35,494 nucleotides of DNA from Candidatus Methylomirabilota bacterium (GTDB taxonomy: Bacteria; Methylomirabilota; Methylomirabilia; Rokubacteriales; CSP1-6): the NCBI GenBank assembly GCA_036001065.1, contig DASYUQ010000004.1, positions 1 to 35,494 of the forward strand. The letters are read 5' to 3'. The notes beneath the pieces are model-generated. The model saw only the letters and a program-made list of their open reading frames with translations. It ran no database searches and was not told the DNA's origin. Of the stretch, positions 16,185 through 24,457 are shown in pieces. Position numbers and translations under genes: made by a program. The stretch's first letter is position 1. Each line of letters starts with the position of its first letter.

Positions 16185-16577
16185 CTACCAGTCGACCCTG
16201 CTGGGATCGCCTACGTAGAGAGAGCGGATGTAGGCGATCATCTTCCACACCTGGTCCGGCTCGAGATCGCCGAACACCTTGGGCATCGTGCTCTCGGCAA
16301 TCTCGCCCTTGATCAGCTTGAAGAGCACCTCGTCGCTGCTGCCGAACTTCCAGACGTCGTCCATCAGCGGCATCCCCATGCCGCCGCCTCCCAGCACCCC
16401 ATGGCAGCCGGAGCACCCGCGCTGCAGGTAGAGCGTCCGGCCTTCCTGGATCGCCTGGGCGTTGCCGGTGTAGGGGTTTAGCTTCTTGACGGCGTTGGGA
16501 CTCTGGCCGCCGGCCGGCCCGCAGAGGCCGACCACCAGCGCGAGGGCGACCCCCGCGCCGAGCGCGAGACCGCGCAC
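16185..16577 (-). CDS. Monoheme cytochrome c, XoxG/cytochrome cL-like
   Basis: A 130-aa secreted cytochrome with a signal peptide and one heme site, CSGCH, at 55-59. The likely axial methionine is Met98 in ESTMPKVFGDL, and the C-terminal helix is DQVWKMIAYIRSLY. In XoxF systems XoxG is the direct electron acceptor. The GTG start at 16577 has GGGAGG upstream and lies 3 bp after the xoxJ stop, so the two are cotranscribed. The SPNAVKKLNPYTGNAQAIQEGRTLYLQRGC region is similar to XoxG-type proteins known to me. Naming it xoxG rests mainly on the neighbours. Confidence 0.82.
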   Translation of the reverse strand: MRGLALGAGVALALVVGLCGPAGGQSPNAVKKLNPYTGNAQAIQEGRTLYLQRGCSGCHGVLGGGGMGMPLMDDVWKFGSSDEVLFKLIKGEIAESTMPKVFGDLEPDQVWKMIAYIRSLYVGDPSRVDW

Positions 16578-16580
16578 CGC

Positions 16581-17408
16581 TTAGCCTCCCGCCCCCTTCG
16601 TCCCGGGCGCGTCGGCTGGCAGCAGCGGCACCCCGTAGTCCTCGAGGACCTTCCGGATGTCGACCCGACGGCGGTCGAGCACGTCCTCCAGTCGCGTCTT
16701 CAACGCCTGGTCACCCTTCTTCACCCCCATGGAGATGTCGAAGGCGAGGGGCACGCCGGGGTCACCGGTGAGGGGCACCAGCTCGAGGGGGACGTTCAGC
16801 TTCTTCGCGAAATAGCCGACGAGCGGGCCCCAGGCGACGGCCACGTCGATCGTGCCGACCACCAGGTCCGTCACGAGCTTGCTGGGCCGCTCCGACGTCG
16901 GACCGCGGGGATCGTAGAAGAGCGAGTAGCCGACTACGTTGTCGAGGATCCCGCGTCGGGCCAGGGCCTCCTCGGGAGGCGTGTTGCGGTGGACGCCGAT
17001 CCGAAGCTGCCGCAGGGCGGGAGCGTCGAGCGTCGTGATCTGGCGCCCGCTCTTCTCGTGGTACGCGATGACGTAGGCGGATCGATAGTACGGCTTGGTC
17101 CATAGCACCGGGTCGTAGCCCTTGGGGATGCCGATCAGCACATCGCACTGGTCGGCCCGGAGCGTGTTCCTCACCAGTCCCCGCTGGTGCGGCCACCAGT
17201 AATAGCTGAGCGGCGCGCCGAGCTCCCGCGCCACCAGCTCGGCGATCTTGTTCTCGAAGCCCTGCTGTTGCTGGTTGGAGAAGGGGAGATTGTCGGGGTC
17301 GGCGCACACGCGAAATGGCTTCGCGTCGTTGCTGAGGGCGTGACCCGCGAGGAGCGACGTCACCACCAGCAGCGCGCCGAGAGATCCGGCCAGCCACCGG
17401 CGACCCAC
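16581..17408 (-). CDS. xoxJ: XoxJ-like periplasmic binding protein (minus-strand module)
   Basis: A 275-aa protein with a signal peptide (RRWLAGSLGALLVVTSLLAGHALS) and the family opening FRVCADPDNLPFSNQQQQGFENKIAELVA. Further signature segments are YYWWPHQRGLVRNTL, CDVLIGIPKGYDPVLWTKPYYRSAYV and the closing VLEDYGVPLLP. It is the assembly or activation partner expected beside XoxF. I chose the GTG at 17408, which has GTGAGG 8 bp upstream; another GTG at 17417 sits on top of that ribosome-binding site, and an extension to 17510 would run into a hairpin. It is separated from xoxF by about 195 bp holding a MITE and a strong palindrome, which is odd for genes that normally act together. Confidence 0.86.
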   Translation of the reverse strand: MGRRWLAGSLGALLVVTSLLAGHALSNDAKPFRVCADPDNLPFSNQQQQGFENKIAELVARELGAPLSYYWWPHQRGLVRNTLRADQCDVLIGIPKGYDPVLWTKPYYRSAYVIAYHEKSGRQITTLDAPALRQLRIGVHRNTPPEEALARRGILDNVVGYSLFYDPRGPTSERPSKLVTDLVVGTIDVAVAWGPLVGYFAKKLNVPLELVPLTGDPGVPLAFDISMGVKKGDQALKTRLEDVLDRRRVDIRKVLEDYGVPLLPADAPGTKGAGG

Positions 17409-17480
17409 TGTGTTCACCTCACGATCCGAGCGCCAGCTCTGACGGCGCGACCGTGTCGCGCGCAACGTGAATGGGGAGGT

Positions 17481-17510
17481 TTGGAGGGGGCGGTCCGCCG
17501 CCCCCTCCAA
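17481..17510. terminator. Strong symmetrical hairpin between xoxF and xoxJ
   Basis: TTGGAGGGGGCGG and its exact reverse complement CCGCCCCCTCCAA form a 13-bp stem with a TCCG loop. On the minus strand it lies after xoxF and before xoxJ, so it could terminate or attenuate transcription between them. The GGAGGGGG core recalls the hairpins in the 757-876 repeat. Confidence 0.6.
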
Positions 17511-17511
17511 G

Positions 17512-17601
17512 CTAGTGCCGTTCCAACTTGTTGATACTAAATCTGTCCACGAACGACGTACACGGTGCCTTCCTAGGCGCGAATAGTTGGAACGGCACTA
17601 G
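17512..17601 (+). mobile_element. 90-bp MITE-like element, copy A
   Basis: The segment begins CTAGTGCCGTTCCAACT and ends with its exact reverse complement. It is identical over all 90 bases, in reverse orientation, to 26734-26823. Taking the outer C-TA and TA-G as a restored CTAG target with a duplicated TA leaves an 84-bp element with 14-bp perfect terminal inverted repeats (GTGCCGTTCCAACT). TA duplication within CTAG is known for IS630-family transposons. It encodes no protein and would need a transposase supplied in trans. It lies 3 bp downstream of the xoxF stop codon. Confidence 0.85.
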
Positions 17602-17604
17602 TGG

Positions 17605-19389
17605 TCAGTCGAGCACGAAAACGTGCAGGGTGCCACCGACCGTCGTGACCTTGTCCAGGCCCGCCTTGTAGGCGACGCCCACCGCGCCCAGGGCTCCGAA
17701 GGGATCCTGCGGCGGGAGGTTCGCCGCGATCGGGAGCCCGAACCAGCCACCGACACCGGAGTAGATGGCGACGTATTGCTTGCCGTCAGGGCCGATGTAG
17801 GTCATGGGATTCCCGATCGATCCGGAGGCAAGCTTGTGCTTCCAGAGCAGGTTGCCGTTCTTGATGTCCACGGCCTTGAACCAGCCGTCCATCGTGCCGT
17901 AGAAGGCGACGTCGCCGGCGGTGACCAGCGTGCCGCTCCAGACCGGGAACGGCTCCTTGACCCCCCAGACCTTCTTGCCCTTGGTGGGGTCCCACGCGAT
18001 GAACTCGCCGAGGTGGCCACCGGGGCCGGCGAACATCAGGACGTTGGCGCCGACGTACGGAGCGCCCGCGGTGTACTTCACCTCGACGCCCTCGTAGTTC
18101 ATGCAGATGTTGTTGGTGCCCGTGTAGAAGAGCTGGGTCCGCGGCGAGTACGCCGAGGGCTGCTGGTCCTTGCCTCCCATGGCGCCGGGGCAGATGTCCT
18201 TGGTGTCCGCCCCCTGCTTGGTACGCTTGCTCGGGTCCTCGACGGGTCGTCCCGTCTTCATATCGACGCTCTTCGCCCAGTTCGTCGGGACGAAGTGCTG
18301 GGCCACGAGCAGCGAGCCGTTGGTGCGATCCAGTGTGTAGGCGAACCCGTTACGGTCGAAGTTGACGAGCGCCTTGACCGTCTTCCCGTTCATCTTCAGA
18401 TCGACCAGGACGTTCTCGTTGATCCCGTCGTAGTCCCAGGCGTCCCAGGGCGTCTTCTGGTATCCCCACTTCGCCTCGCCGGTATCGGGGTTCCGGGCGA
18501 AGATCGTCATCGACCACTTGTTGTCGCCCTTGCGCGGCGTGGGGTTCCAGGTCCCGGGGTTGCCGGTGCCATAGTAGAAGAGGTTCAGGTCGGGATCGTA
18601 GGTGTACCAGCCCCACGTGGTGCCGCCGCCTATCTTCCAATGCTCGGCCGGCCAGGTCTTGGTGCCCTCACCCATCTGGCCGAAATGCGGGTTGGCGGAG
18701 TTGAAGTCGCGGGCGAGCTTCAGGTCCTCGTCCGGCCCTATGCTGTAGGCCTTCCACGCCAGCTTGCCGTCGTTGACATTGTAGGCGGCTACCCATCCCC
18801 GCACGCCGAACTCACCGCCCGACACGCCGACGATGAACTTGTCCTTGACCACCAGGCCCGCCATGGTCATCGTCTCGCCCCTGGTCGGGTCGGCATTCTT
18901 GGTCTTCCAGACCTCCCTTCCGGTCTTCGCGTCGAGGGCGATCACCTGACCGTCGAGCGTGGTCATTAAGATCTTGCCCTGGACGTAGTTCACGCCACGG
19001 TGGACCAGGTCGCAGCATGCGACCGGCACGGCGCGGTCGTCCTGCCGGGGGGTATACCTCCACTTGATGGGTGCGCCTTCCTTGGTCAGGTCGAGCGCGT
19101 AGACGTGGTTCGGGTACGCGCTGTGGACGTACATCGTGCTGCCCACGACCAGCGGCTGCCCCTCGTGGCCGCGCAGGGCGCCAGTCGAGAACGTCCAGGC
19201 GGGCTTGAGGTTCTTGGCCGTTCTGACGTTGATCTTGTCGAGCGTGCTGAAGCGCGTCCCCGCGTAGTCCTTGCTCGGGAGGACCCACTGCTTGTCGTCC
19301 TTCTGGAGCGACAGCAGCTCCTGGTTGGCATCGGCCCCCCAAGGCAGCAACAGCGCGGTCATGACCATGACCCAGATGCTGCGCCTCAT
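17605..19389 (-). CDS. xoxF: XoxF-type lanthanide-dependent methanol dehydrogenase
   Basis: A 594-aa periplasmic quinoprotein with a signal peptide (RRSIWVMVMTALLLPWGADA). The expected residues are all present: the vicinal disulfide Cys125-Cys126 (VPVACCDLVHRG), Glu193 (SGGEFGVRG), Asn277 (GTGNP), catalytic Asp319 with Asp321 in AWDYDG, and Arg346 (NFDRNGF). The Asp-x-Asp pair is the lanthanide signature separating XoxF from calcium MxaF. GGAGGGAGG lies just upstream of the ATG. It should oxidise methanol, possibly also other short alcohols or formaldehyde, and pass electrons to the cytochrome at 16185. The PQQ comes from the operon at 2767. XoxJ and XoxG lie downstream but beyond a MITE and a hairpin. 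Confidence 0.94.
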   Translation of the reverse strand: MRRSIWVMVMTALLLPWGADANQELLSLQKDDKQWVLPSKDYAGTRFSTLDKINVRTAKNLKPAWTFSTGALRGHEGQPLVVGSTMYVHSAYPNHVYALDLTKEGAPIKWRYTPRQDDRAVPVACCDLVHRGVNYVQGKILMTTLDGQVIALDAKTGREVWKTKNADPTRGETMTMAGLVVKDKFIVGVSGGEFGVRGWVAAYNVNDGKLAWKAYSIGPDEDLKLARDFNSANPHFGQMGEGTKTWPAEHWKIGGGTTWGWYTYDPDLNLFYYGTGNPGTWNPTPRKGDNKWSMTIFARNPDTGEAKWGYQKTPWDAWDYDGINENVLVDLKMNGKTVKALVNFDRNGFAYTLDRTNGSLLVAQHFVPTNWAKSVDMKTGRPVEDPSKRTKQGADTKDICPGAMGGKDQQPSAYSPRTQLFYTGTNNICMNYEGVEVKYTAGAPYVGANVLMFAGPGGHLGEFIAWDPTKGKKVWGVKEPFPVWSGTLVTAGDVAFYGTMDGWFKAVDIKNGNLLWKHKLASGSIGNPMTYIGPDGKQYVAIYSGVGGWFGLPIAANLPPQDPFGALGAVGVAYKAGLDKVTTVGGTLHVFVLD

Positions 19390-19720
19390 GTTTCAGCCTC
19401 CCTCCATGATCGCCAGCGCGACGCCAGCTCGCTTCCCGGCGCCCCGGGCGTGACTAAAGCTCCTCCGAGAACGCTGGAGCCTCCCAGTCGATCGACTCAC
19501 CTCCTTCCTCCCAACCTTCGAAACCGTCGGCCCGCAGTTCGTCGCGACGCCGTCGACTCGGGTGCCACGGTGTTACTCCCAGGAGCCCCAAAAATCAAGC
19601 GCGGAGAGATGGGCACGGCAGAAAAGAGCCTGGAAGGCTATTGAGGGCGCCGCGCAACGCGTCATCCGGTGCCCCGTTCGCACCAGACGCCAGGGCCTGT
19701 CCCCTGCGCCCGCGCGAGTC

Positions 19721-19846
19721 GTCGGAGGGGGGCGGACGTTACGGCCCCTCCGAAATCCATCGTCAATAGTCGGAGGGGGCCTTCCCGCCCCCTCCGAACC
19801 ACCCCGTCGGTGGCGCCGGCAAAGCCGGCGCTCGAACAGGCCGAGC
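19721..19846 (-). repeat. Structured intergenic repeat, copy 2
   Basis: Read on the minus strand, this follows copy 1 (757-876) almost base for base at both ends, with a longer spacer between the two hairpins. The match includes GGGGTGGTTCGGAGGGGGC and GGCCGTAACGTCC. It lies upstream of the cox promoter. Confidence 0.75.
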
Positions 19847-19884
19847 GTCGCCAAGCCTGGGGGCGCCGACGGCGCAGAAGGGCG

Positions 19885-19913
19885 TTGACAGGGTGCAGCC
19901 CGCGTCTTACTCT
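19885..19913 (+). promoter_or_regulatory. Predicted promoter of the coxSLM-like operon
   Basis: TTGACA at 19885-19890 and TACTCT at 19908-19913, separated by 17 bp, about 60 bp before the coxS start. The -35 box is perfect; the -10 keeps the important T1, A2 and T6. Confidence 0.55.
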
Positions 19914-19972
19914 CGCAGCCCACGAGGCCCGAGCCAGCCCCCTGAAACCGCCTGAATCGGGGAGGACAAGCC

Positions 19973-20446
19973 GTGAAACTGCCAGTCAAGATGACGATCA
20001 ATGGCCAGACCTACAGCCAGGACGTCGAGCCGCGTCTCCTCCTGGTCCACTACATCCGTGAGAACGCCGGTCTGACCGGCACCCACGTGGGATGCGACAC
20101 GAGCCAGTGCGGCGCCTGCACGATCTCGATGAACGGGCAGGCGGTCAAGTCCTGCACGCTCTTCGCCGTCCAGGCCGACGGCGCCTCGATCACCACCATC
20201 GAGGGGCTCGCCCGGAACGGGGACCTGCACCCGATCCAGCAGGGATTCTGGGAGAAACATGGGCTGCAGTGCGGGTTTTGCACGCCGGGCATGATCATGG
20301 CTGCCCAGCAGCTGCTCGAGCGCTATCCGCGTCCCACCGAGGAGCAGATCCGCCACCAGCTCGAGGGCAACCTCTGTCGCTGCACGGGCTACCACAACAT
20401 CGTCAAGGCCATCCAGTGGGCGGCGGAACAGATGGCGGGGAAGTGA
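19973..20446 (+). CDS. coxS: CoxS-like two-[2Fe-2S] subunit of a molybdenum hydroxylase
   Basis: A 157-aa electron-transfer subunit. The plant-type ferredoxin cluster is bound by Cys41, Cys46, Cys49 and Cys61 ([10 protein letters not shown] and SCT). The second cluster is bound by Cys100, Cys103, Cys135 and Cys137 (CGFC and CRC in [15 protein letters not shown]). It carries electrons from the molybdenum site of the large subunit to the FAD of the medium subunit. The GTG start at 19973 follows GGGGAGG at good distance. First gene of an S-L-M operon behind a TTGACA promoter. Members of this family also serve aldehyde, nicotinate and other hydroxylases. Confidence 0.92.
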   Translation: MKLPVKMTINGQTYSQDVEPRLLLVHYIRENAGLTGTHVGCDTSQCGACTISMNGQAVKSCTLFAVQADGASITTIEGLARNGDLHPIQQGFWEKHGLQCGFCTPGMIMAAQQLLERYPRPTEEQIRHQLEGNLCRCTGYHNIVKAIQWAAEQMAGK

Positions 20447-20456
20447 GGGAATCGCC

Positions 20457-22817
20457 ATGGCAACGGCGACTCAAGAGCGACTGTTCGGCAAGTCGATCAA
20501 ACGCCGGGAGGATCCGCGCTTCATCACCGGCCGCGGCCAGTACGTGGACGACGTGAAGCTGCCGGGCCTGACCTACGCGGCGTTCGTCCGGAGCCCGCAC
20601 TCCCACGCCCGCATCCGGAGCATCAATGTGGCGAAGGCGAAGGGGATGCCCGGGGTCATCGCCGCGTACACGGGTAAGGACGTCCCGGTCGGCGCGCTGC
20701 CGTGCGGCTGGATGCTGCCCGGCATCAAAGTGCCTCAGCGGCCCGCCCTGGCCCAGGACAAGGTGCACTACGTGGGCGAGCCGGTCGCCATCGTCATCGG
20801 CGAGAACGCCTACGCCGCCAAGGATGCGGCCGAGGCGGTCCAGGTCGAGTACCAGGCGCTGCCGGCGGTGAGCAACCCCCGGAAGGCCCACGACCGGGGC
20901 GCTGCGCTGCTCTTCGACGACATTCCCCAGAACCAGTGCTTCTACTGGACCATCGGCGACAAGGCTTCGACCGACGCGGCCTTCACGGCCGCCGCCAAGG
21001 TCGTGAGCCAGCCCCTCATCAATCAGCGCCTCATCCCCAACGCCCTGGAGCCGCGGGCCTGCCTGGCCTCCTTCTCGCAGGCGACCGGCGAGCTGACGCT
21101 GTGGGTGACGTCGCAGAACCCGCACGTCCATCGCCTCCTGATGGCGGCGTTCATCCTCGGCATCCCGGAGACGAAGATGCGGGTGATCGCACCGGACGTG
21201 GGCGGCGGCTTCGGCTCGAAGATCTTCGTCTACAACGAGGAGGTGGTCGTTTCCTGGGCGTCGAGGACGCTCGCCCGGCCCGTGAAGTGGACGGCGGAGC
21301 GGCGCGAGAGCTTCATGAACGACGCTCACGGGCGCGACCACGTCACCGAGGCCGAGATGGCCTTCGACCGGGACGGCAAGATCACCGGCCTGCGCGTCAA
21401 GACCCACGCCAACCTCGGCGCCTATCTCTCGACGTTCGCTCCGCTCATTCCGTCCTATCTCTACGGCCCGCTGCTCTCGGGCGTCTACAAGATCCCCGCG
21501 ATCTTCTGTGAGGTCTGGGGGATGTTGACCAACACCGCGCCGGTGGACGCCTATCGGGGGGCCGGCCGGCCCGAGGCCACCTACCTGCTCGAGCGCATAA
21601 TGGACCGGGCGGCGCGCGAGCTGAACGTCGATCCCGCCGAGCTGCGGAGCCGGAACCTGATCCCGGCGTTCACCGACGGCACGCCCTACCAGACGCCGGT
21701 CGCCTTCGCCTACGACAGCGGCAACTACGGGCCGGCGCTGAAGCGCGCGCTGGAGAGCGCCGGCTACCCCCAGGTGAGGAAGGAGCAGGAGCAGGCGCGC
21801 AAGCAGGGACGCTACCTCGGCATCGGCGTGACGACGTACATCGAGGCGTGCGGTCCCGCGCCGTCCGCCGTGGCCGGCTCCCTGGGCGCGGGCGCCGGGC
21901 TCTGGGAGTCGGGCCAGGTCCGCGTCCATCCCGCCGGCGCGGTGACCGTGTTCACGGGCTCGCACTCCCACGGCCAGGGGCACGAGACGACGTTCGCCCA
22001 GTTGGTGGCCGACGAGCTGGGGATCCCCATGGAGCAGGTGGAGATCGTCCACGGCGACACCGCGCAGATCCCGTTCGGCATGGGCACCTACGGCAGCCGC
22101 TCGGCGTGCGTCGGCGGCAGTGCGATCTTCAGGTGTCTGGAGAAGATCAAGGACAAGGGGCGGAAGATCGCCGCGCATCTGCTGGAGGCGGGGGAGCAGG
22201 ACCTCGTCTTCGAGGACGGCAAGTGGTCGGTGAAGGGATCTCCCGGCAAGGCCAAGACGTGGGGCGAGGTGGCGCTGATGGCCTATCTGGCCCACAACAT
22301 CCCGCAGGGGATGGAGCCCGGGCTCGAGGCCACATCCTTCTACGACCCGTCGAACTTCACGTTCCCGTTCGGCGCCCACGTCGCCGTGGTCGACGTGGAT
22401 CCCGAGACCGGCACCGTGAAGCTCCTCAAGTACGTGGCCGTCGACGACGTCGGCCGCGTCATCAACCCGATGATCGTTGACGGCATGGTGCACGGCGGCA
22501 TCGCCCAGGGCGTGGGCCAGGCACTGTGGGAGCACGGCGTCTACGGTGACGACGGCCAGCTCCTGACGGCGACGATGATGGACTACGCGATGCCGAAGGC
22601 CGATCAGCTGCCGTCCTTTCAGACCGATCGCACCGTGACCCCCAGCCCGGTCAACCCCCTCGGCGTCAAGGGCGCGGGCGAGACCGGCACCATCGCATCC
22701 ACTCCCACGGTCGCCAACGCGGTCATCGACGCGCTGGCGCCGTTCGGCGTGGCCCACATCGACATGCCGCTGACGCCCGAGAAGATCTGGCGGGCCGTCA
22801 AGGCAGCGAAGAAATAG
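20457..22817 (+). CDS. coxL: CoxL-like molybdopterin subunit, form II (AYRGAGR)
   Basis: A 786-aa catalytic subunit of the xanthine oxidase family that binds molybdopterin cytosine dinucleotide. The N-terminal domain starts [23 protein letters not shown]. The Mo-binding segment VGGGFGSK is at about 248-255 and the conserved catalytic glutamate at 742 in KGAGETG. The active-site loop reads AYRGAGR (365-371). Form I enzymes, the proven CO dehydrogenases, have AYxCSFR with a copper-binding cysteine; that cysteine is missing here, so CO oxidation should not be assumed. A small aldehyde or another heterocyclic or carbonyl substrate is possible. It starts 10 bp after coxS and is followed by coxM after 12 bp. 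Confidence 0.92.
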   Translation: MATATQERLFGKSIKRREDPRFITGRGQYVDDVKLPGLTYAAFVRSPHSHARIRSINVAKAKGMPGVIAAYTGKDVPVGALPCGWMLPGIKVPQRPALAQDKVHYVGEPVAIVIGENAYAAKDAAEAVQVEYQALPAVSNPRKAHDRGAALLFDDIPQNQCFYWTIGDKASTDAAFTAAAKVVSQPLINQRLIPNALEPRACLASFSQATGELTLWVTSQNPHVHRLLMAAFILGIPETKMRVIAPDVGGGFGSKIFVYNEEVVVSWASRTLARPVKWTAERRESFMNDAHGRDHVTEAEMAFDRDGKITGLRVKTHANLGAYLSTFAPLIPSYLYGPLLSGVYKIPAIFCEVWGMLTNTAPVDAYRGAGRPEATYLLERIMDRAARELNVDPAELRSRNLIPAFTDGTPYQTPVAFAYDSGNYGPALKRALESAGYPQVRKEQEQARKQGRYLGIGVTTYIEACGPAPSAVAGSLGAGAGLWESGQVRVHPAGAVTVFTGSHSHGQGHETTFAQLVADELGIPMEQVEIVHGDTAQIPFGMGTYGSRSACVGGSAIFRCLEKIKDKGRKIAAHLLEAGEQDLVFEDGKWSVKGSPGKAKTWGEVALMAYLAHNIPQGMEPGLEATSFYDPSNFTFPFGAHVAVVDVDPETGTVKLLKYVAVDDVGRVINPMIVDGMVHGGIAQGVGQALWEHGVYGDDGQLLTATMMDYAMPKADQLPSFQTDRTVTPSPVNPLGVKGAGETGTIASTPTVANAVIDALAPFGVAHIDMPLTPEKIWRAVKAAKK

Positions 22818-22829
22818 GAGGCGCGCGCC

Positions 22830-23699
22830 ATGTACCCCGCTGCATTCGAGTACCACGCTCCGACCAGCGTCAAGGACGCGCTCGGGCTGCTGGGACGTCT
22901 CAAGGACGACGCCAAGCTCCTGGCCGGCGGCCACAGCCTGATCCCGATGATGAAGCTCCGGCTGGCGCAGCCCAAGCACCTCATCGACCTGCGCCGGGTG
23001 CCCGGCCTCAGCGGGATCAAGGAGGAGGGCGGCACCATCGTCATCGGCGCCATGACGACCCATTGGCAGGTGGAGTCCTCCACGCTGCTGAAGTCCAAGT
23101 GCGCGATCCTGTCGGAAACGGCGTCGGTCATCGGCGATCCCCAGGTGCGGAACCTGGGGACGTTCGGCGGCTCGCTCGCCCACGCCGATCCGGCGGCGGA
23201 TCAGCCGGCCACGATGATCGCCGTGGGCGGGGAGTTCGTGTGCGAAGGGTCCAAGGGCCGGCGCACGGTGAAGGTCGACGACTGGTTCAAGGGGCTCATG
23301 TCCACCGCGCTCGGGGACGACGAGATTCTCATAGAGATCCGGGTGCCGCTCTGGCCGGCGGGCAGCGGGGGCGCCTACATGAAGTTCCCCCATCCCGCGT
23401 CGCGCTTCGCCGTGGTCGGTGTCGCCGCCATGGTCACGCTGGACAAGGAGGGCAAGAGCACGAAGGCCAGCGTCGGCGTGACCGGCGCCGGGACGAAGGC
23501 CGTGAGGGCCAAGGGCGTGGAGGCGGCGCTGGTCGGCAAGAAGCTCGACGCCGCGACGATCGAGGCCGCCGCCCAGAAGGCGGCCGAGGGCGTCGACGTG
23601 CAGGCCGACCTCCAGGGGTCCGTCGAGTACAAGTCGCACCTCTGCCGCGTCTTCGCCAAGCGCGCGATCACCGAAGCGGTGAGACGCGCCCGCGGGTAG
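22830..23699 (+). CDS. coxM: CoxM-like FAD subunit of a molybdenum hydroxylase
   Basis: A 289-aa flavoprotein subunit. FAD-binding motifs are AGGHS (32-36) and TFGGSLAHADP (111-121), and IGDPQVRNLG precedes the latter, all typical of CoxM. The C-terminal CO_deh_flav_C-type domain begins near LDAATIEAAAQKAAEGVD and ends VFAKRAITEAVRRA. It passes electrons to the respiratory chain. GGAGG precedes the ATG. Last gene of S-L-M before a long perfect hairpin. Confidence 0.92.
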   Translation: MYPAAFEYHAPTSVKDALGLLGRLKDDAKLLAGGHSLIPMMKLRLAQPKHLIDLRRVPGLSGIKEEGGTIVIGAMTTHWQVESSTLLKSKCAILSETASVIGDPQVRNLGTFGGSLAHADPAADQPATMIAVGGEFVCEGSKGRRTVKVDDWFKGLMSTALGDDEILIEIRVPLWPAGSGGAYMKFPHPASRFAVVGVAAMVTLDKEGKSTKASVGVTGAGTKAVRAKGVEAALVGKKLDAATIEAAAQKAAEGVDVQADLQGSVEYKSHLCRVFAKRAITEAVRRARG

Positions 23700-23713
23700 C
23701 GACCATCGGCGCT

Positions 23714-23776
23714 CGGGACAGGGGAGGGCTCCCCGGCTTCGAAAGGCAACTCGCCGGGGAGCCCTCCCCTGTCCCG
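23714..23776. terminator. Very long perfect hairpin after coxM
   Basis: A 24-bp perfect inverted repeat, arms 23714-23737 and 23753-23776, encloses a 15-nt loop. The arm reads CGGGACAGGGGAGGGCTCCC then CGGC. It starts 14 bp after the coxM stop. No T-run follows. It may end the coxSLM transcript or act as an mRNA-stabilising structure separating structural from accessory genes. Confidence 0.7.
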
Positions 23777-23875
23777 AACGCCACGCTCCCCACCCGGTCT
23801 CTTCCACCGTTTCCTGGGTCCGCAGCCCTGGACGACACTCGCCGCGCGGTGTGATTTGACCTCTCGTTCGTCATC

Positions 23876-24451
23876 GTGATCGCGGGAATCGTGCTGGCGG
23901 CGGGGTTTGCCCGCCGCATGGGCCGCCAAAAGCTCCTGCTCTCGCTCCGCGGCACGCCGATCGTCCGCCTCAGCGTCGAGGCGATTGCGCCTCACCTGGA
24001 GGACCTCGTCGTCGTCACCGGCCAGGACGAGGCGGCGGTACGCGAGGCCCTGGCCGGCCTGCCCGTTCGCTTCGCCAGGAATCCGCGTCCGCAGGACGGC
24101 CAGGGGTCCTCCATCGCCGTCGGCGTCCGGGCGCTCAAGCCGTGGACGCGCGCGGTCCTGGTCGCGCTCGGGGATCAGCCGCGGGTGCCGGCCGGCGTCG
24201 TCCCGGCGCTGCTGGCCGCCTGGACGCGCGGCGAGAAAGCCATCGTCGCGCCCGCCTATCGGGGCACGCAGGGCACGCCGGTGCTGTTCGCGGCGGAGGT
24301 CTTCGGGGAGCTGGCCGCTCTCAGCGGTGACGCCGGAGCGCGGGCCGTCGTCCAGGCCCGGCCCGAGCGCGTGGAGCTGGTCCACTTCGACGTGGCGATG
24401 CCGGCGGATGTCGACACGCCGGAGGACTACGCGAGGCTTCATGTACAATAG
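23876..24451 (+). CDS. mocA: MocA-like molybdenum cofactor cytidylyltransferase
   Basis: A 191-aa nucleotidyltransferase of the MobA/MocA fold. The N-terminal loop VLAAGFARRMGRQKLLL (7-23) binds the nucleotide; ALGDQPRVPAGVV carries the metal-binding aspartate, and GTQGTPVLFAAEVF and VDTPEDYARL complete the pattern. MocA makes the molybdopterin cytosine dinucleotide used by CoxL-type enzymes, which fits its place directly after coxSLM; MobA (GMP form) is less likely. The start is a GTG with no evident ribosome-binding site, chosen because IAGIVLAAG is the conserved beginning. Confidence 0.87.
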   Translation: MIAGIVLAAGFARRMGRQKLLLSLRGTPIVRLSVEAIAPHLEDLVVVTGQDEAAVREALAGLPVRFARNPRPQDGQGSSIAVGVRALKPWTRAVLVALGDQPRVPAGVVPALLAAWTRGEKAIVAPAYRGTQGTPVLFAAEVFGELAALSGDAGARAVVQARPERVELVHFDVAMPADVDTPEDYARLHVQ

Positions 24452-24457
24452 TGCCAC

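Larger units (their letters stand above)
19390..19972. other. Intergenic region between xoxF and the cox operon
   Basis: About 580 bp between two divergently transcribed operons. It holds the second copy of the structured repeat (19721-19846) and a plus-strand promoter (19885-19913). The first 330 bp next to xoxF should contain the xoxF promoter and leader, but I find no convincing -35/-10 pair on the minus strand. No RNA gene or reading frame stands out. Confidence 0.6.

Noticed and set aside
17512-17601. Small RNA or terminator explanation for the 90-bp repeat
   Set aside because: Only the outer 14 bp pair; the interior does not form a stem, and the identical copy at 26734 sits inside a CTAG, which fits a transposable element better.
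20403-23807. A 1134-codon open frame on the minus strand opposite coxL and coxM
   Set aside because: It is the antisense of clear coxL/coxM coding sequence, rich in Arg, Gly, His and Ala runs with no domain pattern. Long antisense frames are expected in GC-rich genes with biased third positions.
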